Positions 1 to 8,832 of a stretch of 64,000 nt of DNA are shown in pieces (position 1 is the first letter of the stretch; each line of letters opens with the position of its first letter). Below the pieces are notes generated by a model. That model saw nothing but the letters and a program-made list of their open reading frames with translations, was not told the DNA's origin and made no database searches. Source of the stretch: Actinobacteria bacterium OV320. GTDB lineage: Bacteria > Actinomycetota > Actinomycetes > Streptomycetales > Streptomycetaceae. The stretch spans positions 761,854-825,853 of the forward strand of contig LJCX01000026.1 in assembly GCA_001298545.1 (NCBI GenBank). Reading direction: 5' to 3'. Made by a program: the position numbers and the translations under genes.

Positions 1-2474
1 GCTCGCCCCTCCGGACCCTGCGGCACGCCCGTCGCACCCCGCAGGGCCACGGACCGGGCCGGTTCCAGGAGTTCCGTCGCGGTCGCCGCCCAGCGGTCGG
101 CCGCCGCCTCGTCCCCGCCGCGCCGCGCCGTGGCCGCCGCCTCGGCGACCGCCGTGAGGGTGAGCGCGGTGAGCCGGACCGTGACGTCCGGGAGCATGCC
201 CGCTTCGTCCGTGAGAGCCTCGACCGAGGACCGTAGCCGGGCCACCGCCGCCTCGGCGTCACCGCTCAGTACCGCCGCGTCGGTCAGCACGATGCCCGCG
301 ACGAGCGCCGCCATCCAGTCGAAACGCCCCTCGATCAAGGTCCGGGCCCGGTCGGCGACGCCCTTGTCGCCGCGCGCCAGGCCCACGTACAGGGCGGGAC
401 CCACCGCGAATCCACCGGACGCCGGCAGCACCGCCAGGTCGGTCTTCGCCGTCCGCAGACACTCGTCCCAGCGGCCCAGCGTGTAGAGCACCAGCAGCTG
501 GAGGTACCGCATCTCCAGCGGATACGGCGAGGACAGCAGCCCCGCCCGGCGGGCGCGGTCCAGGCCCTCGGCCAGCCAGGGCAGGCACTCCGCCAGCTCC
601 CCGGCCTCGAAGGCGCCGATGGCCAGGGTGAACAGGGCCCGCATCTCCACCGGCGCGTTGTCGCCGCGCCGGGCCAGTTCACGCGCCTCCGTCAGCCGCG
701 CGCGGCCCGCGGCGGAGCGGCGGCCGTCGCCCTCGAGGTTGGCCAGCGAGACCAGGAGGTCGGCACGCGCGTCCGTCAGGTCGAGTTGCTCGGCGGCGCG
801 CAGCGCCTGGCGCGCGACCCGCAGGGCGGTCTCGGAGTCACCCACCTGACGGGCCGCCAGGACATGCGTGGCGGCGGCCCACACCCAGGTCGGCGTCGGC
901 GGCTCGGCGGGGATCATCGCCAACGCCTCGCTGCTGTAGGCGAACGCGGCCGTCAGACTGTCGACGCCCATGAGCGTGCCGGCCAGCGTGTACCGCACCC
1001 GGGCGGCGAGTTCGGAGTCGGCGTCCTGGCCGACGCCCGCGAGCGCGGCCCGGGTCAGGGAGACCGCGCGGTGCGCCTCTCCGGCGTGCGCGGCCGCCGC
1101 CGAGGCGCGCAGCATCAGCGTGACGCGGTCGGCCGCCTCGCCCGAGGGAAGGGCCGTCGCGGGCACCGACTCCCAGAGGTCGAGCAGGGCCTCCAGATGG
1201 CGCAGTTCCTCGGCGGGCGCGCCGACCCGCCGGGCGTGGTCGGCGGCCTCCAGCGAGGCGGTGAGGGCCTCGCCCAGGTCATGGCTCTCGCGATAGTGGT
1301 GGGCGCGCTCCGCCGCGGTCTCGGCCCGGTGGCCCCGTCCGGCCAGCAGGGCGGCGAACGCGCCGTGCAGCCGCGACCGTTCACCCGGCAGCAGATCGGC
1401 GTACACCGCCTCGCGGGCGAGGGCGTGCCGGAAGGCGTACGCGCCGTCGTCGCCCGCGACCAGGAGCTGGTGGCCGATGGCCTCCCGCAGTGCCGACTCC
1501 AGTTCGTCCTCGGGCAGTCCGACCGCGTCCCGCAGCAGGTCGTGTTCCACCCGCCGGCCGGCGACGGCGGCGGTCCGCAGCACCTGCTGGGCGGTGTCGG
1601 GGAGTTGCTCGACGCGGATGAGGAGGAGGTCGGCCAGCCCGCTGGGCATTCCGCCGGCCTCCGTGTCCGTGGCCGCGAGCAACTCCTCCGCGTAGAAGGC
1701 GTTGCCCTCCGCACGCTCCACGATCCGGCGCACCGTGGCGTCCGGCAGCGGCCGGCCCTCCAGGGCGCGCAGCAGCCGGGTCACCTCGGCGTCCGCCAGC
1801 GGCCGCAGCTCCAGCCGGTCCACGGCCGGCAGCCGCACCAGCTCCGCCAGCAGCGGGCGCAGCGGGTGCCGGCGGTGCAGGTCGTCGGCCCGGTAGGAGG
1901 CCAGGACCGCCAGCCGGTGACCGGAGCCGTTGCCGGTGGACCGCTGGAGGAAGCCCCGGCTGAGCAGGAAGCGCAGCAGGTCCCGGGAGGACTGGTCGGC
2001 CCAGTGCAGATCCTCCAGGACGAGGAGCAGCGGGGTGACGTCCGACAGGTCGGCGAGCAGCGCCGCCATCCCCTCGAACAGCCTCAGCCGCCCCTCTCCG
2101 CTGCCGGAGTGCGGGGCGGGACCCGCTTCGTCGGCGTCCGTGCCCGCGCCGAGCAGCCGGTCGACCAGGGGATGCGCGGCGAGGACGGCGGCGAACCGCT
2201 CGTCGGCGGCGAGCAGGCCGAGGATCTCGGTGAACGGCAGATACGGCAGCCCCACGTCACCGAGGTCGACACAGTGCCCGGTGAGCACGGTCATGCCGGA
2301 GCGGGCCGCCCGTGCGGCGACCTCGTCCAGTACCCGGGTCTTGCCCACGCCGGCGTCCCCGGCGATCAGCACCGCGCGTGACTCACCGCCCCGGGCCCGT
2401 TCGAGCACGCCGAAGAGCCGGGCGAGCTCCTCTTCCCGGCCGATGAACGGAGTGGCGAACACGGTCTGCGACAC
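1..2474 (-). CDS. LuxR/MalT-type AAA ATPase transcriptional regulator (C-terminal part missing)
   Basis: About 824 codons are visible and the gene runs off the left edge. The GTG start at 2474 is followed by FIGREEELARL, the usual opening of large LuxR-family (LAL/MalT-like) regulators. A Walker A motif GDAGVGKT lies at residues 39-46. A Walker B-like segment LLLVLEDLHWAD lies near residue 150. Helical repeats typical of a TPR/SARP-like sensor domain follow, including a stretch reading EGNAFYAEELL. Family knowledge predicts an ATP-dependent sensor whose C-terminal LuxR helix-turn-helix binds promoters; that domain would lie outside the window and cannot be confirmed. No stop interrupts the frame in the segments that I translated. 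The ligand is unknown. Confidence 0.85.
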   Translation of the reverse strand, partial: MSQTVFATPFIGREEELARLFGVLERARGGESRAVLIAGDAGVGKTRVLDEVAARAARSGMTVLTGHCVDLGDVGLPYLPFTEILGLLAADERFAAVLAAHPLVDRLLGAGTDADEAGPAPHSGSGEGRLRLFEGMAALLADLSDVTPLLLVLEDLHWADQSSRDLLRFLLSRGFLQRSTGNGSGHRLAVLASYRADDLHRRHPLRPLLAELVRLPAVDRLELRPLADAEVTRLLRALEGRPLPDATVRRIVERAEGNAFYAEELLAATDTEAGGMPSGLADLLLIRVEQLPDTAQQVLRTAAVAGRRVEHDLLRDAVGLPEDELESALREAIGHQLLVAGDDGAYAFRHALAREAVYADLLPGERSRLHGAFAALLAGRGHRAETAAERAHHYRESHDLGEALTASLEAADHARRVGAPAEELRHLEALLDLWESVPATALPSGEAADRVTLMLRASAAAAHAGEAHRAVSLTRAALAGVGQDADSELAARVRYTLAGTLMGVDSLTAAFAYSSEALAMIPAEPPTPTWVWAAATHVLAARQVGDSETALRVARQALRAAEQLDLTDARADLLVSLANLEGDGRRSAAGRARLTEARELARRGDNAPVEMRALFTLAIGAFEAGELAECLPWLAEGLDRARRAGLLSSPYPLEMRYLQLLVLYTLGRWDECLRTAKTDLAVLPASGGFAVGPALYVGLARGDKGVADRARTLIEGRFDWMAALVAGIVLTDAAVLSGDAEAAVARLRSSVEALTDEAGMLPDVTVRLTALTLTAVAEAAATARRGGDEAAADRWAATATELLEPARSVALRGATGVPQGPEGR

Positions 2475-2636
2475 GACCCCATCCTGGCACGCGCCACCGA
2501 CAACGCGGCCCGCGACCAGGAACGGAGCCCTGCCGGGACGATCCCGGGAGCCCTGCCGTGTCGTGCTCCACGGCCCGCTGTCGACGGCGCGCTGTCGACG
2601 GTCCGTCGGCGGCGGCCCGCTCTCGGCGGCTCGTTC

Positions 2637-2990
2637 TCAGCGGTGCAGTGACTGCGCCCAGTTCTCCGGCACCCGCCCGGCCGGGCCCGGCACGGGCTGG
2701 TCCGCGGGGTGAGCGGCCGGAGCGGCGAGCTCGGGCCCGGACTCGTACAGCTCGTCGGTGGAGTAGTCCCAGAACCACTCCTCGCCCGGCTCGAAACTGC
2801 GCACCAGGGGATGCCCGGTCGCCTTGTAGTGAGCGGTGGCGTGCTGCGCGGGGGAGGAGTCGCAGCAGCCGACATGGCCGCAGCTCGCGCAGCGTCGCAG
2901 GTGGAACCACCAGCCGCCCGCCGCGTCGCAGTCCACGCAGCCGGCACCGCTGGGCGGAACGCTCGGGTCGATCGCGTCTACGTCGGTCAT
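2637..2990 (-). CDS. UBP-type zinc-finger protein
   Basis: A 117-residue protein with a ubiquitin-specific-protease-type zinc finger. Cys18, Cys21, Cys34, Cys37, Cys42/43, His50, His54 and His60 are spaced as in ZnF-UBP domains (CVDC...CASCGHVGCC...H...H...H). In eukaryotes the fold binds the ubiquitin C-terminus; actinobacteria have no canonical ubiquitin, so the partner here is unknown. The ATG start at 2990 overlaps the TGA of the upstream sensor kinase gene by four bases (ATGA), making this the last gene of a three-gene translationally coupled operon with a kinase and a receiver/flavoprotein fusion. That context suggests a role in redox or membrane-state signalling rather than protein turnover; this is inference. 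Confidence 0.88.
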   Translation of the reverse strand: MTDVDAIDPSVPPSGAGCVDCDAAGGWWFHLRRCASCGHVGCCDSSPAQHATAHYKATGHPLVRSFEPGEEWFWDYSTDELYESGPELAAPAAHPADQPVPGPAGRVPENWAQSLHR

Positions 2991-4462
2991 GCGGGCTCCT
3001 CGGCGGTCTCGGCGTCCGGTGCGCTCTCGGGGTCGGGGGCGGTCAGCGGCAGCAGCACCTGGAAGCGGGTGTCGCCCGGCACGGACTCCACATGGAGGTT
3101 GCCGTGGTGCTTGTTGACGACGATCCGCCAGGAGATGTCCAGGCCGAGCCCGGTGCCCTCGCCCACCGGTTTGGTGGTGAAGAAGGGGTCGAAGATGCGG
3201 CCCCGGACGTCCGGCGGGATGCCGGGGCCCGTGTCGCGGAACTCCACCAGCAGCCGGTCGCCCTCGCGTGCCGTCCGCACGGTCAACGTGCCCTCGCCGC
3301 CCGCGCTGTTGACGGCGAAGACGGCGTTGTCGACGAGGTTCGTCCACACCTGGTTGAGTTCCGCCGGGTAGGCCGGGATCGCGGGGAGCGCACGGTCGTA
3401 GTCCTTGACGACCTCGATGCGCTGCCCGATCTTGCCCGACAGCATCAGCAGCGTGCTGTCGAGGAGTTCGTGCACGTCGACGACCCGGTAGGGGGCGCGG
3501 TCGAGCTGCGAGTACTGCTTGGCGGCGTCGACGAGGTGCGAGATGCGGTTGGTGGAGTCGTCGATCTCGTCCATCAACAGCTCGGTCTCGACCGTGTAGT
3601 TGAGCCACCCCATCGCGCCCGGCAGGGTGTCCTCGTCGACGGCGGCCGCGACCTGCTCCAGCCAGTCCACGTCCAGCCCGGCCTGTACGAAGGTCGGCGC
3701 GATCCGCCAACCCTCCTGGATGCCGTGGTCGTCGAGCCAGTCGGTCAGGTCGTCCTCCCGGTCGGAGGCCTCCAGCGGGCTCAGCACCGGTGCCTTGGCG
3801 ACCAGTTCGGCCGTCCGCTCCTGGATCTCGATCAGCCGGGTCAGCGCCTCCGCGTCATAGGCTCCCGAGGCGATGACGGCCAGCTTGTGCCGCATCTTCG
3901 CCACCCGCTCCCGCAGCGTCGCGGTGGCCCGCACGGCCGCCGCGGCCGGGTTGTTGAGCTCATGGGTCAGGCCCGCCGACAACGAGCCCAGGGCCAGCAG
4001 CCGTTCCCGCTGTCCGACGGCCCGCTGGGTGTTCTTCGAACCGAAGAACAGCCCCTCCAGCAGGTGCGCCGCCATCGGGAACCACTCCCGCATGATGGCC
4101 GAGAACGACTCGGCGGGCAGTACGAAGAACCGCGTCGGCTCGGTCACCCGCATCGAGTTGTTGTAGACCTGCGGCACCTGGTCCCCCAGGTAGGCCTGCA
4201 TGGCCCCGGCGTACACCCCGCGCTGGGAGGTGCGGCTCACCTCGATGTCGTCGCCGCCCACCCGCCGGTACAGCACGACCGAGCCCTCGACCATCACGTA
4301 GAAGCAGGTCGCCGGATCGCCCTCGGTGTACACCGGACCGGGCTCGAACCTCTCCACCCGGCCCTCGCTGCACAGCCGACCGAGCTGTTCGGGGGAGAGC
4401 TTCTCGAACAGGAACAGCGAGCTGATCTCGGTCGGGCTGCACGGCATCAACTGCCCGCTCAT
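2987..4462 (-). CDS. Cyclic-nucleotide-binding-domain sensor histidine kinase
   Basis: A 491-residue soluble kinase. Residues about 10-135 form a CRP-like cNMP-binding beta-roll (for example VYTEGDPATCFYVMVEGSVV). The phospho-acceptor region LTHELNNP gives His167. A HATPase domain occupies roughly residues 370-480, with an N box NLVDNAVFAV, DTGPGIPP, and GEGTGLGLDI. No transmembrane helix is visible, so it is probably cytosolic. It overlaps both neighbours by ATGA (starts 4462 and 2990), so expression is coupled to a receiver/thioredoxin-reductase-like protein and a UBP zinc finger. The natural partner for His167 is the receiver domain of the upstream gene. Whether the roll binds a nucleotide is not shown by sequence. 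Confidence 0.9.
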   Translation of the reverse strand: MSGQLMPCSPTEISSLFLFEKLSPEQLGRLCSEGRVERFEPGPVYTEGDPATCFYVMVEGSVVLYRRVGGDDIEVSRTSQRGVYAGAMQAYLGDQVPQVYNNSMRVTEPTRFFVLPAESFSAIMREWFPMAAHLLEGLFFGSKNTQRAVGQRERLLALGSLSAGLTHELNNPAAAAVRATATLRERVAKMRHKLAVIASGAYDAEALTRLIEIQERTAELVAKAPVLSPLEASDREDDLTDWLDDHGIQEGWRIAPTFVQAGLDVDWLEQVAAAVDEDTLPGAMGWLNYTVETELLMDEIDDSTNRISHLVDAAKQYSQLDRAPYRVVDVHELLDSTLLMLSGKIGQRIEVVKDYDRALPAIPAYPAELNQVWTNLVDNAVFAVNSAGGEGTLTVRTAREGDRLLVEFRDTGPGIPPDVRGRIFDPFFTTKPVGEGTGLGLDISWRIVVNKHHGNLHVESVPGDTRFQVLLPLTAPDPESAPDAETAEEPA

Positions 4463-6135
4463 GACTGCTCCAGGTACCGGTGGACGAGCATCACGGCCAT
4501 GGCTCCCTCTCCTACGGCGGACGCGACGCGTTTCGCGGACTCGGCGCGCGCGTCGCCCGCCACGAACACGCCGGGAACACTGGTCTCCAGGTGGTACGGC
4601 GGCCGGTCCAGCGCCCAGTCCGCCGGCGGCCGTCCGTCCGGCGTGAGGTCGGGCCCGGCGAGGATGAATCCGCGCTCGTCGCGCAGCACCGTGCCGTCCA
4701 ACCAGCCGGTCAGCGGGGCCGCGCCGATGAACACGAACATCCACTGCGCGTCGACGAGCTCGGTCTCGCCGGTCGTCACGTCCCGCAGGGTCAGCTGCTC
4801 CAGGTGGCCGTCCCCGTGCGCGGCCTCGACGACCGTGCCGGGGCGCACGGTGATGTTGGGCGACTCGTCGATCTGCTGGATCAGGTAGTACGACATCGAC
4901 GCCGCCAGGGACTCCCCGCGCACCAGCAGCGTGACGGACTTGGCGCCTCTCGCCAGGTACATGGCCGCCTGGCCGGCCGAGTTGGCGCCGCCCACGATGT
5001 AGACGTCCTGCCCCTGGCAGGAGGCCGCCTCGGTGAGCGCCGACCCGTAGAACACCCCGCAGCCGGTCAGGTCGTCGCAGCCCGGCGCCGCCAGCTGCCG
5101 GTACGACACGCCCGTCGCGAGGATCACGCTGTGCGCGGCCACCGCCGAGCCGTCCGAGAACCGTACGACGCGCGCGGAGCCGTTGACCTCGAGCCCGGTC
5201 ACCTCGCGCGCGGTGAGGATCTCGGCGCCGAACTTGGTGGCCTGCCGCCGCGCCCGGTCGGTGAGCTGGGCCCCGGACACGCCGTCCGGGAAGCCCAGGT
5301 AGTTCTCGATACGGGAGCTCTGCCCGGCCTGTCCACCGGTCGCGGACCGTTCCACCAGCACGGTGCGCAGGCCCTCGGAGGCCCCGTACACCGCCGAGCC
5401 GAGCCCGGCCGGGCCGCCGCCGATCACCACCAGGTCGTAGAAATCGGCCGTCGGCGTCGTCGCCAGGCCCACGTGGGCGGCCAGTTCGGGCGCGTCCGGC
5501 TCGACCAGGGGCGTGCCGTCCGCGGTGACCACCAGCGGCAGCCGCTGCCCGTCGACCCCGGCCGCGGCCAGCAGCCGCTGCCCCTCCGGCTCGTCGGCGG
5601 AGTACCAGCGGTACGGCACCTGGTTGCGGGCCAGGAACTCCCGCACCTCCGACGACCGCGCAGACCAGCGGTGCCCGACCACCTTCGTGGCGGGCACGGG
5701 CCGGTGATCGCTGGACCGCCAGGCGTCCAGCAGATCGTCCAGGACGGGGTAGAGCTTCTCCTCCGGCGGGTCCCACGGCTTGAGCAGATAGTGGTCGAGG
5801 TCGACGACGTTGATCGCGTCGATCGCCGCGCTCGTGTCGGCGTACGCGGTCAGCAGCACGCGACGGGCGCCCGGATACACGTCCAGGGCCTGCTCGAGGA
5901 ACTCGATGCCGTTCATCTGGGGCATCCGGTAGTCGGCGAGGATGACCGCCACCAGGTCGCCACGGAGTTTCAGCTCGCGCAGCGCCTCCAGCGCGGACTC
6001 CCCGGACTCGGCGCGCACGATCCGGTACGTGCCGCCGTAACGGCGCCGCAGGTCACGGGCGACGGCACGGGAGACCCCCGGGTCGTCGTCCACGGTCAGG
6101 ATGACGGTCCGCGCCGAATCGGCGGCCTGTGCCAT
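4459..6135 (-). CDS. Receiver domain fused to thioredoxin-reductase-like FAD oxidoreductase
   Basis: A 558-residue fusion. Residues 1-125 are a CheY-like receiver with acidic VDDD, phospho-acceptor Asp68 in ILADYRMPQMNG and Lys119 in LLKPWD. Residues about 150-225 resemble a glutaredoxin/thioredoxin fold without a CxxC. From about residue 233 there is a thioredoxin-reductase-type flavoprotein with FAD motif GGGPAG (239-244), an NAD(P)H motif IVGGANSAG, and the terminal VFVAGDARAES. The redox-active CxxC of true thioredoxin reductases is absent; only isolated cysteines flank YGSALTEA. It is the first gene of a coupled operon with its probable kinase. The output could be phosphorylation-controlled oxidoreduction, with a substrate other than thioredoxin; this is inference. 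Confidence 0.9.
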   Translation of the reverse strand: MAQAADSARTVILTVDDDPGVSRAVARDLRRRYGGTYRIVRAESGESALEALRELKLRGDLVAVILADYRMPQMNGIEFLEQALDVYPGARRVLLTAYADTSAAIDAINVVDLDHYLLKPWDPPEEKLYPVLDDLLDAWRSSDHRPVPATKVVGHRWSARSSEVREFLARNQVPYRWYSADEPEGQRLLAAAGVDGQRLPLVVTADGTPLVEPDAPELAAHVGLATTPTADFYDLVVIGGGPAGLGSAVYGASEGLRTVLVERSATGGQAGQSSRIENYLGFPDGVSGAQLTDRARRQATKFGAEILTAREVTGLEVNGSARVVRFSDGSAVAAHSVILATGVSYRQLAAPGCDDLTGCGVFYGSALTEAASCQGQDVYIVGGANSAGQAAMYLARGAKSVTLLVRGESLAASMSYYLIQQIDESPNITVRPGTVVEAAHGDGHLEQLTLRDVTTGETELVDAQWMFVFIGAAPLTGWLDGTVLRDERGFILAGPDLTPDGRPPADWALDRPPYHLETSVPGVFVAGDARAESAKRVASAVGEGAMAVMLVHRYLEQS

Positions 6136-6281
6136 ACGTCTCCCACCCCGAGAGGGTCGTCACTCACGGCGGCACGGCGAAGCCCGCGCGCCGGCTCCGC
6201 CCATCGTATGTTCGATCGCGCCGCTCCGCTCCGGGATACCGGCGGACCGTGCGCTCCGAGGACAGGACCGGGCGCACACGG

Positions 6282-6638
6282 TCAAGACGGCCGCCGGGCC
6301 CCCAGCACACAGAACTCGTTGCCCTCGGGGTCGGCCAGTACCACCCAGGGCTGCTCGCCCTGGCCGATGTCGATGCGGCGGGCGCCCAGGGACAGCAGGC
6401 GGTTCACCTCGGCGTCCTGGTCGTCGGGGCGGAAGTCCGGATGGAGCCGGTTCTTGACCGTCTTCCCCTCCGGTACGGGCACGAAGATCAGGCCCGGCAG
6501 CCGGTCACGCTCCGGTCGGATCTCGTACTCGTCGGACGCGTCGTTGATCACCACCCAGTCGAGGGCCGCGGCCCACCAGCGCCCCAGCGCCACCGGGTCG
6601 GCCGAGTCGACGACCACTTGCTCCCACTCGAGTGCCAT
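6282..6638 (-). CDS. VOC-family (glyoxalase/bleomycin-resistance fold) protein
   Basis: A 118-residue single-domain protein, MALEWEQVVVDSADP at the start and WVVLADPEGNEFCVLG near the end, the pattern of the glyoxalase-like subgroup common in actinobacteria. The start at 6638 gives a full-length VOC fold. It may act as a dioxygenase, lyase or binding protein; the sequence does not decide. It is divergent from the universal stress protein gene at 6700 across about 60 bases, so the two promoters are close. No substrate can be assigned. Confidence 0.82.
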   Translation of the reverse strand: MALEWEQVVVDSADPVALGRWWAAALDWVVINDASDEYEIRPERDRLPGLIFVPVPEGKTVKNRLHPDFRPDDQDAEVNRLLSLGARRIDIGQGEQPWVVLADPEGNEFCVLGARRPS

Positions 6639-6699
6639 GGCCGAAGCGTAGTGAACACTGGGCCCGACGGATGTGATCACGACACGAGGAGGCGGCGGG

Positions 6700-7572
6700 A
6701 TGACGGTCCCGATCACGGCAGGGGTCGACGGGACGGACGAGAGCCTCGCGGCGCTCGCCTGGGCGGCCCGCGAGGCCGTCCGGCGCGACCTGGAACTGCG
6801 GGTGGTGCACGCCTGGCGGTTCCAGCCGAACGCGGCGGCCGACGTGGCGGACCGGGACGCCCAGGAGCGGTGGGTGCGGGACTCCGTGCGGGAGGCCGTC
6901 GCCACGGTCGCCGAGCGGCACCCGGCCCTCTCCGTCACCACCGAAGTCCAGGAGGGCAGCCCGGTCGAGACGCTCGTCGCCGCCGCGGCGGACGCGGAAC
7001 TGCTGGTGCTCGGCTCGCGCGGGCACGGGCCCGTGGTCGGATTCCTGCTGGGCTCGGTCGGCCAGCAGGTGATCGCCGAGGCCGCGCGCCCGGTCGTGCT
7101 GGTCCGCGCCGGTGACAAGCCGTCCTCCGAGGTGGCCGGCCACGAGATCGTCGTCGGCCAGCACGGCGAGCCCGAGGACAGCGCCCCCGCGCTGCGCTTC
7201 GCGTTCGAGACGGCGGCCGCCCGGGGCGCGGGCATCCGCGCGGTACGGGCCTGGACGCTCCCGCCGGTGTTCGCCTACAGCCCCGGCTCGCTCAAGCTCG
7301 CCGACGACGCCGGCGGTCTGGAGCCGTACGAGAGGAAGGCGCTGGCCGCGGCCCTGGAACCGTGGCGGGAGCGGTTCCCCGACGTGCCGGTGGTGGAGCA
7401 CGTGGAGATGGGCAGCGCCGGGCAGGTGCTGCTGTCGGTGTCCGGGCGGGCGCAGCTGATGGTGGTCGGCCGCCGCGCCCACCGCACGGCCGTGGGCGCC
7501 CGGATCGGCTCGGTGGCGCACGGCGTCCTGCACCACGCGGACTGCCCGGTCGCCGTCGTGCCCCACGACTGA
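6700..7572 (+). CDS. Tandem universal stress protein (UspA family)
   Basis: A 290-residue protein with two UspA domains. Domain 1 begins VPITAGVDGTDESLAAL and ends in the nucleotide-binding signature VLGSRGHGPVVGFLLGSVGQQV. Domain 2 runs from about residue 145 and ends VVGRRAHRTAVGARIGSVAHGVLHHADCPVAVV. The ATP-binding Gx2Gx9G(S/T) pattern is present in both. I prefer the ATG at 6700 over an in-frame GTG at 6673 because a purine-rich ribosome-binding site (gaggaggcggcggg) sits just before it. Such proteins generally act in stress or dormancy; no operon partner is evident. Confidence 0.92.
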   Translation: MTVPITAGVDGTDESLAALAWAAREAVRRDLELRVVHAWRFQPNAAADVADRDAQERWVRDSVREAVATVAERHPALSVTTEVQEGSPVETLVAAAADAELLVLGSRGHGPVVGFLLGSVGQQVIAEAARPVVLVRAGDKPSSEVAGHEIVVGQHGEPEDSAPALRFAFETAAARGAGIRAVRAWTLPPVFAYSPGSLKLADDAGGLEPYERKALAAALEPWRERFPDVPVVEHVEMGSAGQVLLSVSGRAQLMVVGRRAHRTAVGARIGSVAHGVLHHADCPVAVVPHD

Positions 7573-7587
7573 GTCACTCCGGCCGGC

Positions 7588-8823
7588 TCACTCCGGGATC
7601 GTCGGCTCCAGGGTCTCCCGTGCCTTGGGCAGGATCTTCTGGATGTAGTCCTCGACCGCCGTGTCGAGCCCGATGTCGTGCTGCGCGTGCTCCGAGAGGT
7701 ACCAGCGGTGTTCGAGGAGCTCGTGGTAGATCTCCGCCGCGTCCATGGAGCCGCGCAGCTCGAGGGGGACCGCGCGCACGGTGGGGCGGAAGACGTCCCG
7801 CACCCAGCGGTGCGCCAGCACCTCCGGTCGGGCGGCGAGGGGGTCGCCCGGGGCGTAGTCGTCCTGGGTGGCCATCCAGCTCTCCAGGTCGTTCAGCAGC
7901 CGCCGGGCCTGGTTCTCCTCGGTGTCCAGGCCGGTGAGGCGCAGCAGCTGGCGCTGGTGGTGGCCCGCGTCGACGACCTTGGGCACGAAGGTGACCGTGT
8001 CGCCGTTGGAGGAGTGCTCGATCTGCATCTCGGCGACGTCGAAACCGAGCTCGTTGAGCCGGCGGATCCGGCGCTCGATGTAGTGGTACTTGCCCGCCGG
8101 GTAGACCGAGGTGCGGGTCAGTTCCTCCCACAGCGCCCCGTAGCGGGCGCAGATCTCCGTGCCGAACTCGATCGGGTCCACGGAGGGGTGCAGCGCCCCG
8201 GACGCCTCCAGGTCGAGCAGCTCGCCGCTGATGTTCACGCGGGCGAGGTCCAGGTCGTAGTCGCGCTGGCCGGGGCTCAGCTGGGGGTGCAGGTCGCCGG
8301 TCTCGGCGTCGACGAGGTAGGCGGCGTAGGCGCCCGCGTCCCGTCGGAACAGCGTGTTGGACAGCGAGCAGTCGCCCCACGCGAACCCGGCCAGATGCAG
8401 CCGCACCAGCAGCACGGCGAGGGCGTCCATGAGCCGGTGCATGGTCGCCGGGCGCATGGTCGTCTCGAACATCGAGCGGTACGGCATCGAGCCGCCCAGA
8501 TGCCGGGTGACCAGCACCGATTCCAGCGGGACGCCGCCCTCGTCGGCGCGGCCGGTGACCACGGCCAGCGGGTCGACGGCGGGGATGCCGAGCCGGTCCA
8601 GGTCGCGCAGCAGCTCGTACTCGCGCAGCGCGGGGCGCTCGGCGAGCTCCTTGACGGCGATCACCTCGTCGCCGGCCTGGGCGTAGCGCACCACGTGGCG
8701 GGAGATGCCGCGGGGCAGCGGGACGAGGACCTCCTCGGGCCACTCCTCCAGGGGCAGGTGCCAGGGCAGCTCCAGCAGGAGTGCCGGATGCTCCGGGTTG
8801 GTGGCGCTGATCTGCAAAGCCAT
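7588..8823 (-). CDS. DUF4032 protein with a protein-kinase-like fold
   Basis: A 411-residue protein matching the actinobacterial DUF4032 family. It carries kinase-like landmarks: VIAVKEL as a beta-3 lysine motif, GFAWGDCSLSNTLF as the catalytic-loop equivalent, and YLVDAETGDLHP as the metal-binding Asp motif. These resemble the lipopolysaccharide-kinase/aminoglycoside-phosphotransferase superfamily. The C-terminal half (AAEIYHELLEHRWYLSE) is the DUF4032-specific region. It converges with the universal stress protein gene, ending 15 bases after that gene's stop. The phosphate acceptor is unknown. Confidence 0.85.
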   Translation of the reverse strand: MALQISATNPEHPALLLELPWHLPLEEWPEEVLVPLPRGISRHVVRYAQAGDEVIAVKELAERPALREYELLRDLDRLGIPAVDPLAVVTGRADEGGVPLESVLVTRHLGGSMPYRSMFETTMRPATMHRLMDALAVLLVRLHLAGFAWGDCSLSNTLFRRDAGAYAAYLVDAETGDLHPQLSPGQRDYDLDLARVNISGELLDLEASGALHPSVDPIEFGTEICARYGALWEELTRTSVYPAGKYHYIERRIRRLNELGFDVAEMQIEHSSNGDTVTFVPKVVDAGHHQRQLLRLTGLDTEENQARRLLNDLESWMATQDDYAPGDPLAARPEVLAHRWVRDVFRPTVRAVPLELRGSMDAAEIYHELLEHRWYLSEHAQHDIGLDTAVEDYIQKILPKARETLEPTIPE

Positions 8824-8832
8824 GGCCTGACC

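Noticed and set aside
786..2381. Long plus-strand open frame opposite the LuxR/AAA gene
   Set aside because: It has no recognisable domain and is the antisense shadow of a gene with clear Walker motifs.
2524..2557. Duplicated GGAGCCCTGCC and small hairpin between the LuxR and zinc-finger genes
   Set aside because: The stem is only six base pairs in very GC-rich DNA; it may be a terminator but support is too weak.
2558..4888. A 776-codon plus-strand frame over the sensor-kinase operon
   Set aside because: Low-complexity Arg/Gly/Val translation typical of the opposite strand of high-GC genes; the minus strand has complete families.
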